In this document: piece after piece, positions 55,568 through 64,000 of the stretch
Position numbering within the stretch: position 1 is the first letter of the stretch
Layout: every line of letters begins with the position of its first letter
NCBI GenBank assembly: GCA_963169105.1
Contig: OY720636.1
Span: 71,164,123-71,228,122 of the forward strand
DNA from: Ceriagrion tenellum
Taxonomy: Eukaryota; Arthropoda; Insecta; Odonata; Coenagrionidae
Length of the DNA: 64,000 nt
Reading direction: 5' to 3'
Program-made: the position numbers and the translations under genes
The notes under the pieces: model-generated
What the model was told of the DNA's origin: nothing
Database searches by the model: none
Seen by the model: the letters and a program-made list of their open reading frames with translations, nothing else

Positions 55568-58500
55568 ATGGCTCGATTGTTAAGTGACAGTGATGATGAA
55601 GAGGTCAACTTCAACATTAACAGTAATTATGCAGAGAGATATGATAATTGGCGAAGAAAAGAAGAGTTGCAGAAGTGTGAGTCAAATAGTGAAGAGATTG
55701 ATGAGACTGCCTTGACGACTTACATTGAGGTTAACGATCCCAATTATTTTCAGTTAAAGATCGCTATGGCAAGGATGCCCTGGACAACAGTGATGAAGGT
55801 AGCAGTAGCTCATCTTCGGATGACGATGGTGATGACTTGGTAATTAATAATCGTCTCCGCTGTTGTCTGTTGTGCATTGTAAATCATATTCATATCTCGA
55901 ATTTATATTCATCCAATGTGATTTTATTTGCTCAGGAGCTACCACAGGAGTTTGATAAGGAATTTTACCACACCCTATCGTGCTTAAAATCTAAAGATCC
56001 CAAAATATATGACAAAAGTACCAAGTTTTTTGATAGTGTAAACCTCCCTGTAAAAGGATCAGGAAGTAAGTCAGATACGGCCAAACCAATGTTTCTGAGA
56101 GACTACGAAAGGAAGGTCATTCAAGGAGGAGGCACGCTGTCGGATGAAGGTGAGTTTGAATGAATGAAGACGTAATAATTACCCATTTACTGTGCGTACC
56201 TTGCGTTATAAAAATCGACTGGCATAATCAACGAACATGTAAGTTGGGAATGATTTCGATCGAAATGTGCCATGGTGTTGATATTTTGTCATGAGGATGC
56301 TTACATTTGGGAATTTTTAATTCATCTCTGGAATGGAAATCCTTGTGGGGTTGATCCTAGATATTTGGGCTTGGGAGAAGGATTTTTTATTGAGTACACC
56401 GAATTACTTATTTTCCTTGCATTATAGCATGCACCGCGGCTTGCATCAACTATCGTCATTGGGAAGTATTTTCTTTCTTTTTTGTTTCAATCGCGTCAAT
56501 TTATTTAAGGATCTCGATGGAGTTTTCAAAGTATGTATTATGATGAACCTTTTCAGTGATATAGGGGCTTAAGGTTTTTAATGGCCTGTCTACCTATCTC
56601 CTTTTCATCCTCCCCAGCCAATGAGGGCAGTTGGCTAAAAATCCATTTTATCTTCAAACTATTGAAACATAAGTGATTTTCATTACATGGATTTGTATGT
56701 TAATTTAATATGTAGCGTCAGTTGCATAGGTTATGTTGCCCCTTTTCTCCTGATTTCTTATTGCTATAACAACTTTCATACCTGAGGTGAAATTAAATAC
56801 ACATAATTTGGGTGGGTTGGCTACCATCATAATTAGAAGATCTTAAAAAACTCAAAATATTCCATAGAATTTCCAGCTGATACAACAAGCACTAGTTGTT
56901 TCCCAATGATATCACACCCAAAAGTCAAGTGGCATTAGCACTGTCATCCTCCTCACAAGTGTAATCATGGATGTTCTCGGCAAACTGAGATTCTCTTATT
57001 TCCTTTTCAGAACTAGAATTGAGATTGCACCCACTAAAATCTTCAGAATTTGAATCGGAGCGAATATCTCTCTTAAAACATTGAGCACATCATACTTAAG
57101 CAACTCATGAATAGAAGAAAGGCTTGGCAAACTAAAGAGGGATTCCTCATGAGGATGGTCTCAAGATTGCAAAAATATTTAAAAAGAATTCCAATGCTCT
57201 CTTGGGCATCAGGAAACCTCTGAGCCTCAGCTGTGGGGTTGGAAATAAAATTCCAGATAAAAAGGGCTCTCATTGGCAACCAAAATGCTTTGCTCTCACA
57301 GGCATGATTGACCCATTGAGAAAGCAAATCGGGGATGAGTTAGGAAAAAAATCAAAATGATAACCATAAAATTAGTTAACAGTAAATGATAGAAGGTTGC
57401 AGACAGAATCTGCATCTGATGATTACTATCACCAAAAGCTCTTAACTATTAGTCTAAATAACTCTGTCTGGGGCTACATGATGCCCTGGGATTTCTTTGA
57501 TTGGGGCCAAGAAGGGAAAATTATAATAATTACTAATACATCATCAGAGACAATAGAGAAATGTAGAACGAAAGTAGGCAATCCCTACAAAGTAGGCAAC
57601 CTTAGTGTCCACTGACACTTCGTTAATGCCCTTAAAACAAGACCGCTAAAAATTCCATATTAAAAGTTGGATGCATATGAAGTGTCAACCACACACGAAG
57701 CATGGATTTCAAGGGTGTGTATGCTTTGTCGCACACGATGAAGGGATTCAGAGGAAGATCTCACGTGAAACTTGAACATTTTCTGATTTTAAAATATTTT
57801 TAAATGAGATTCTGGAATTGCGGAACAAATGAAGAATATGCGATGAATACCTTTGGATTTTGTTCAATTTTATAGTATGTTATCCGTAGTGTGGATTATT
57901 TCTTATATTTCTCCATGGTGAATTCTCTCTTTGTGCATTTTCTTGATATAGGGAGATACCAAAAGCACTTAGCTACCTAATTTTTTCTCTCTTTTTTCTG
58001 TTCACCTGATTTTGCTTTGAGTTAAAGTCATCTTTAGGTGTTCCTTTTTTTTCGGGTATAATGTTTTTCAGATAGTGGTAGAGGTGTGTGTATGGACTTG
58101 TGACTTTCTGATAAACCATAGGTATGTAATTATCAAGTATTTTCCCTCTTTCAAGATGAAGAGGGAGAAGGAGATGAAAAAGTGAGACCTCAATCCCCAT
58201 CTTATTTTGATGAGCAAGATGCCATTAAAGAAAGTTTCAAAGGTGTATTACAAACTGCAGAAGATGATGGCAAAGAAGATCAAGGAATTGGTGGCCTTTT
58301 TTCCAAAAAAGTCAAATCTCGTCAAGAGCTGGTAAGTATGATTACCTCAGGAATGGTAATAATAGTTTTTCAGGATGAAGTGTACAGTTTCATAAAATGT
58401 GAAATAAGTCTCTCCCTCAACGCATATGAGCAAAGCATCTATGTAAATTATGTATCCTTTGAGTAACTTTTCTTAACTAATTGTGAGCTAAAATCTTGAA

Positions 58501-61500
58501 AGACTTACTTGAGCTTTGTACTTGTTTGCTGGCTATATATTAGATGGTTAAACTGCATCAGATTATTTTTTTATTTTTTAAAACACTTATTTGAGTATGG
58601 AAGTGATTTTTCTTGTTAACAACTGCGGGAGTGAATGTTCAGTAGGGTGGGCCTAAATTTTGAAGTATCGAAAATTTAAGGCCAATAGGCGTAAATTTTT
58701 CCCTTTTGATGCAAAGGCATAAAACATTTCCTTCAGAAATTTGGAATCAACCCCTGGCAACCTGTGCTGCAGAGGTGCCAAACTTTAAATTTTAAGGTTG
58801 AGAATTGTTTTTTTTCTTCCTACTCGAATACAAATGTTAAATGATGATGTATTTTCTCTGTTTTAGTTAATTCCTGGCATTATGGGTATTTTGTATGGCT
58901 ATCACATTTGTAAATTGCCATTTATACTTGCTAAATAAATGTTATTTAAAAATTTGATGGTGCATTGTGGCCAACCAACACCTCGAGCATGTTTCCTTGT
59001 TCTTTTACTCTGCAGCTATTCCCTAACTTACTCTCTATCTGTTAGATTTTCCATTACATTTATAAAAATTAAAACAACATTATATCAAAGAATATTATCA
59101 ACATATCCTAATTATTACTATTTTTCTTCCCGCTTTAAAGTATGACCTTAAGATTGCGGTGACAGAAAGTCAAAATGGTTTGGAAGCTAAAATATTTGTT
59201 TTCTCCACCATAATAGTCATGCTACCAAACATTTGTTCACCAAAGCACACCCTAATACACTCAAACTCAGGTAAAATCCTAGTATAATGTGTCTCATGCT
59301 CAGAAGTAAATTTCTGAGTAGTCTTTTCAGTTTCATTTTTTAAATATTTCAACTTTCTGACTACATCGTAAATGGCTGATCTTTCTGATGTCTTGCATTC
59401 TTATTTAGACAACATGGGTTGCCTTGATTTGTCTCCATAGATATTGCATTAATTTTTGTTATTTTCATCTTTGGAATCAGAGGAATGTATGTATACTAGC
59501 AGGAAAGCTTGTGATTTGGTGGGTTGTGTTGATAAGAATCTAAAGGAAGTTACCTTCCTTTCAAAAGGTCAAGTACTTCGTCGGTAACTGCACCAACTTT
59601 GTCCGTTTGTCAACACCACCAACATCGGGGTCCTTCCCTCCTGCTTGTAGAATAGATTGATGTACTAGCCCATCTGGCTCCGCCAATACTTGAAGTTTCA
59701 CTCCTAATTTATGGTGTTTCATTTTCATAAACTGGCAGTACGAAAGCCTTCCCCTCCAAGCCACCATCAATTCATCAAAGACAGATTCTGCCTTGGGTAA
59801 TGCACTGTTTCCATAATTTGGTGGAAGTGCACTCCAATAAGCCTAATCTTGAAAATAGGGTCCTCAGATTTTCGGTCTACGGGATTTCTGGCGAAATGCA
59901 GAGCTTGCCTCATCGTCATGAATCGGTCCCAGGACATATTGTGGGAGAAATAATGAAACCCGAATTTCGCATCAGTACTCCAGTAATAGGCTAGCCGGTG
60001 TAGAGGAATAATTCCCATGTGAAATACAAGCCCCAGGAAAACTTTGTATTCCTCCACTGATAGTGCTTTCCAGTCAGTAATGCGAGCTCTTTCGAAGACA
60101 CCCCTGAGAAAGAGTTCCTCTGCAAAAACACTTGTTTCCTTGATTACTAACTGAAAAAATCTATCGGTAAATTACAGATCAAAATAATCCTGTGGCCTGT
60201 CCCTTATCGGCTGAATCTTCAGGCCACTATTTTCCAGGAAAAGGATATTCGGAGATTCCACCAGATTATCAACCCATACAAAACCACTCGGCTGAGAGGG
60301 TGTTGAAGGTTGAGGAGTGAGGGTGGATGAGGGAGAAGGAGAAGGGGGTGGGATGGGAGAAGGAGCCGAGGGTATGGTTAGGGGTGGAATAGCAGGACCA
60401 CTGGCTTCAGAAAAAGGGACCGTGGGAAGCTAGACAATAACAGTTGCCTCCCTGCCAGATGGGTCCCGCACCAACTCTTCATCCTCTGCCTCTTATTCCC
60501 CTCCCCCTTCCCCTTTTTTGGAGAAAATACACAATGGCATCACTAAAACAGTTACGTGGTAGTACTTGAAACTCAACCAAAACATTACAGAATACTTCTG
60601 ATTTTACAGACATAACCAAGGATTATAGTACGTAAGTGTAAATTATAATGAAGAGAATGAATGCATATTTGCTAACAATAACAGAACTACATGGAAAAAA
60701 TGATAAATTTACATCAAACACCTTACAATGGTAGATAGATAATCCGATTATCTGACCAGGTTCAATACACCAGCGTATAATCTTCGCACATCTCAATTTA
60801 TGAAACGCTTAAATTTAGTGAGAATTAAAATTAGTTTTATTCCGCATACGGAATTAAAAATGATTGTGACTAAATTTCCAGAACAGCTATTGAGTCGATA
60901 TTGTGTTTGACAGCGAATTTCTGGCGTAATTTCTCCCTGCCAACCAACTTTTAGGCAGATTTCTAGGTTCTACATGTATTTAGAAGTGCATAGATAAGGA
61001 GATGTCCTATTAAATAAAACTAATGCATATTTTACCCACCAGAAAGCAAGGACATATGTTGAAGAGTCACAAAATAGACATTTACATTTGAAAATTTTGT
61101 GTGAATAGCTACATAATCTAAACTAGCTGTAACTATGCCATCATTTCAAGCATCAGAAATATTTTCATAAACACTTTTAAACTAAAAATCATATTTACGT
61201 AAATTTAGGACGAAACTCTCCCCCCCCCCCCCCCACCTACCGAATTCTGGTCATGATCCTTTATTTACTGCCTTTGATCTCGACGAAGCAGTCGTGGCTA
61301 AATCATCATGTCAGGAAGATGGACCTGGTTCTTAATAAGGAAAAATAATAATCAAATATGGTGTTACCTTCGTCGATGAATGCGACCCGCTTAGAATGAG
61401 TTGTAATAGAATTTTATGCAGAAAAATTGAGCTAATTATCCAAGAGGGGAACTGCTGGTAGCAAAATAAAATAATAAAAACCTACGGGGCTTAGAATAGG

Positions 61501-64000
61501 GCGAGAGTCTTCACTTCATTGTATAGATCACTCTGCAATAAAAATAAATAATGATTAGAAAAAGAATCATAGTTTCTTCATATATTTCATCCAGTTCTAT
61601 GCTAAATAAAAAGTTCATTTTACGTAATAAATTTACAGTAAAAATTATAAAAGTAAGGGGAAAAAGCTATCTACTGCATGAAGAAACAATGTTAGAAAGA
61701 AAGTGGTGCATAAATAAAATAACAAAGTTAAAATGGCCAAGAAAAAAATGTGGACTTACATTGACAGGGAACTGTAGATGAAGAAAGCAAGGGCGTTCCC
61801 CAAGGCCCAACACGAGCAATCTACAAACGATGCACACAACACGGTTGCTAGAACTCAACTGAAGGTCAACCGCACGGTCGGAAGCGAGCTGGAAGGGTAT
61901 TAGTCACATACGAGGGCGAGGAAAAGAATACATGGCTGAGAAATCGACTACGTCTATTGACGTGCTCCGTGCGGAATGTGTTAAATAACCATTATTTAGC
62001 CTGTGTAAATTGAATATGTTAATATTTTAGCCTTTTAAAGTATCCATAAAGGAAGGATATATCTATCACCAAGAAAACATTGATGATTACCATTGACCAT
62101 ACCATGTCAGATTAGAAAGAAGTATGTTATATGTTCCTCACCATGTTTGCTGTGCAAACTTCTATGGTTAGTGGAGTTCTCCCTTTCTTATGGTTATACA
62201 TGTTAAAGCTGTAGAGCTCACATCAAACTACACATGCATTCCTAGCTTCAGAGGCAAAAGAGGGAATGTTCCTAGTATATATTTCAATGAACTGCCTCCA
62301 TACTTTTTAGCATGTGTTGCTAGCTGTGAGTAACTCTTCATCCGGTGCATGGGAAAAGATTTTATTGCATTATGCTCCTCAGTTCTAGTATACCTATGTC
62401 TAATGTTTTTCTGGTAATATTATTAAAAATTTTATTAAGTCATCATCTCTCAATGATAATGAATTGTTAAAAAATGCATGGAAACTAATTTTGCTCTATA
62501 TTTCAGGAAATGGAAGAGGATGACTATGCTGCTTGGTTGCTTGGTAACAAGGGAAAGTTGGAGAATGCTGGGGAAGAAAGCAAATTATCTCATTTACGTT
62601 CTTATTGGACTGACCCTGCACTTGATCCAGAAGAAGCTTTTCTCAGAGATTACATCCTACAAAAAAAGTGAGACATATTTTGAGAGGCTGGTCACTTTCA
62701 ATCGGCATGAATCCCATGGAAAAAATTATGGCCTAACAACTTTTCGGAAATAAATTTTAAAAGCATTAAGCAATTGGTGGTATATATTTACCTTGAGAAT
62801 ATTAGTATCTTTGATAAGAAATGCCCCTTACTGAAGTTGGATTTTAAAATGAAGATTAACTGTTTTTGAGCCACAAGTTAATAGAATACTACTTTCCAAT
62901 CATTGCATTGACAAATGATTTGGTACAAAGTCACTTACATGGGTGGCATAAACCAAGGGTTGAGATTAGCCATGAAAAAATCATTTGACATGACCAGGAT
63001 TTGAATCCAGATCTTCCAATTGCCTACGATGTAGACTTGAAGCCTGAATATCTAGTTCACATAAACCCCCCTCGAAATTCGCCTTGAAGGAAGATGGCTT
63101 GGTGGTGTAACTGGCTAACACACCTGACTGGCAATTGGGAGTTCCGGGCTTGAATACTGGTTAAGTCAGCGATTTTTTTGTGGTGAATTTCAACCCATGA
63201 AGAATTCAACTTCCTTAGTTGTGGGAAAAAGATGTCCAGGCCTACTAGAGGAATATCTCTATTCTACACCCTATGACATCACGACTATTTCAGCTCTAGC
63301 AGACGTACACCAAGACTTTCAGCTGTTTCCTTTTTATTTTAATTGAGGCTGGCAATACTTTCAACTTGTTTCCCATTTGGTGACCAATCAGACTTTTCAT
63401 CCTTTTCCATAGAATCTATTTAAGCCAGAACTTGGGTAGTGAAATGATATATGCTCTGTGGAAATACTTTGAGTTTCTCTATGATGAAAATTTTCTACAA
63501 ATTGACTGCTGATGTCACCAGTTACTTAGAAATATAAAGTGGATATCATCCATTTTTTTTATAACTTCTTGCTCACTGTTAATATAGTCTGCTCCCTCTG
63601 ATAAAATACAGAGGGATTTATTCACATCATGTTGAACACTATGTAGGCATTCGAGTAACATTCTGATTTTAGGTGTTCAGCAAATTAATGATTGAAGTGG
63701 AACAATTGAAGTGTGTAACATTGTAAATGGTTTTAGGGGTAATTATGATTAGGAGACATCATTTTTGTATTTGTGAAATGGAGCTAATTTATTATTATTT
63801 ATATGCAGGCATTACAAGTAGGCGCTTGCGTAGTGGTAATGTTCATTACTTTGGTTTGCCCTAAGTATATCTATACACCCTATGTCCAATACAAGCATAC
63901 ATAATGGTTACTTCCCTACTTCCCAGGTTCCAACCAGGGGTAAAGAAAGGCAAAAAGGTTGTTAGTAAGGAGGACGAGGAGGAAGAAGAAGACAGTGACT
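55568..64000 (+). CDS. kri1: KRI1 homologue, ribosome biogenesis factor (5' part)
   Basis: Six exons seen: 55,568-55,676; 55,754-55,839; 55,936-56,149; 58,156-58,331; 62,507-62,667; 63,927-64,000 and beyond the window edge. Phases agree, giving 273 residues so far. KRI1 works in the nucleolus in early 40S subunit maturation. Similarity follows the family from the start: NYAERYDNWRRKEELQK joined across a 77-base intron to FKDRYGKDALDNSDEG; then EFYHTLSCLKSKDPKIY; KPMFLRDYERKVIQGGG; SYFDEQDAIKESFKGVL; GLFSKKVKSRQEL; DDYAAWLLGNK; LRSYWTDPALDPEEAFLRDY; and an acidic EDEEEEEDSD run that opens the low-complexity middle of these proteins. The conserved C-terminal half lies outside the window. The fourth intron (58,332-62,506) contains a dead piggyBac. 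Confidence 0.92.
56150..58155. other. KRI1 intron 3, one unassigned minus-strand coding remnant
   Basis: On the minus strand, 57,073-57,327 and the following 56,930-57,070 read as a short protein end with an acidic tail (SDSNSEDFSG, CEEDDSANAT then stop). This looks like the C terminus of a transposon protein, but I cannot name the family. The rest is AT-rich intron. Confidence 0.3.
58332..59490. other. KRI1 intron 4, left part; nothing recognised
   Basis: AT-rich intron before the piggyBac, with no supported feature. Confidence 0.4.
59500..61980 (-). mobile_element. piggyBac element with decayed transposase
   Basis: The minus strand reads, from about 60,470, a Pro/Ser-rich low-complexity linker, then QDYFDL and FAEELFLRGVFERARI. 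The conserved block follows: EYKVFLGLVFHMGIIPLHRL, YYWSTDAKFGFHYFSHNMSW and RFMTMRQALHFARN at 59,767-60,057, a standard piggyBac first-Asp region. At 59,561-59,770 VAWRGRLSYCQFMKMKHHKL corresponds to the second-Asp block. The catalytic IDE part is worn. Downstream blocks are missing. The right end near GCTCCGTGCGGAATGTG followed by TTAA at 61,981 fits a piggyBac terminus; the left end was not located. It lies in KRI1 intron 4, antisense. Confidence 0.8.
61220..61234. repeat. Homopolymer run of 15 C
   Basis: Fifteen consecutive C residues in AT-rich DNA inside the piggyBac 5' region. Its length is uncertain because such runs are error-prone in sequencing. Confidence 0.8.
62930..63066 (-). mobile_element. 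tRNA-derived SINE, minus strand
   Basis: On the minus strand a B box GGATTCAAATCC lies near 62,997-63,008, preceded by an A-box-like region. It runs into a body starting TGGTCATGTCAAATGATTTT. The body resembles that of the plus-strand SINE at 63,095, so both belong to one family. Confidence 0.65.
63095..63270 (+). mobile_element. tRNA-derived SINE, plus strand
   Basis: The head has an A-box-like TGGTGTAACTGGCTAACACA and a B-box-like GGGCTTGAATACTGG, followed by the body TTAAGTCAGCGATTTTTTTG. Together the tRNA-like part is about 66 bases, without a closed acceptor stem. It faces the minus-strand copy across about 30 bases. The 3' limit is approximate. Confidence 0.7.

Noticed and set aside
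57073..57327. Possible transposase C terminus
   Set aside because: The acidic tail is suggestive, but no catalytic motif or terminal repeat is visible, so no family is assigned.
1..64000. CRISPR arrays, bacterial operons or phage modules
   Set aside because: No regularly spaced direct repeats, no compact gene strings and no ribosome-binding sites; all recognisable genes are spliced eukaryotic genes.

Overview
This is nuclear DNA from an animal, most likely an insect or another arthropod with a large, repeat-rich genome. It is AT-rich, has spliced genes with multi-kilobase introns, and is packed with eukaryotic transposable elements (pogo/Tigger, piggyBac, Harbinger- and hAT-type MITEs, LINEs, a Penelope-like element, tRNA-derived SINEs). 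No bacterial operons, CRISPR arrays or viral genomes are visible. Species cannot be fixed from sequence alone.

Three host genes can be reconstructed exon by exon. (1) A Stip1/Hop (Hsp70-Hsp90 organising protein) homologue runs on the minus strand from about 35.2 kb down to its stop at 7.27 kb; the seven exons found encode TPR2A, TPR2B and the C-terminal DP2 domain, 320 residues if the ATG in the first recognised exon is used, and no TPR1/DP1 exons were found. (2) A Spindly (dynein-dynactin adaptor, CCDC99) homologue runs on the plus strand, 37,554-49,011, in eight exons, 403 residues, with the Spindly motif GNSLFAEV. (3) The 5' part of a KRI1 (40S ribosome biogenesis) homologue runs on the plus strand from 55,568 past the right edge. 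Stip1 and Spindly lie head to head, so the interval around 36.4-37.55 kb probably holds a divergent promoter.

Between and inside these genes the DNA is mostly transposon. 0-7 kb: a broken LINE at about 2.8-4.3 kb and otherwise unrecognised sequence. 7.3-15.7 kb (last Stip1 intron): a 1.3-kb Tigger remnant with intact ends and a LINE bounded by an 11-bp target-site duplication. That LINE carries a patchwork insertion made from a piece of itself and a piece of the neighbouring Stip1 exon. 16.6-25.75 kb (next intron): a roughly 9.1-kb composite bounded by about 660-bp inverted repeats, holding a disrupted transposase-like gene, two Tigger-type elements sharing one TA, and a dead piggyBac. 26-33.2 kb: a pogo element, a Harbinger-type MITE and two abutting Tigger fragments. 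38-50 kb (Spindly introns and 3' flank): a foldback element, a tRNA-SINE, a piggyBac and a small Tigger-type MITE. 51-54.5 kb: a hAT-type MITE and a Penelope-like element split by two different MITEs. 59.5-62 kb (KRI1 intron): another dead piggyBac. 62.9-63.3 kb: two SINEs facing each other.

The most unusual signals are the two-donor templated insertion at 15,053-15,200, the nematode-like short Stip1, the long-TIR composite element, and the short Spindly lacking a C-terminal farnesylation motif. Exon coordinates were placed by eye from splice consensus, reading phase and recalled family similarity; no database search was run.
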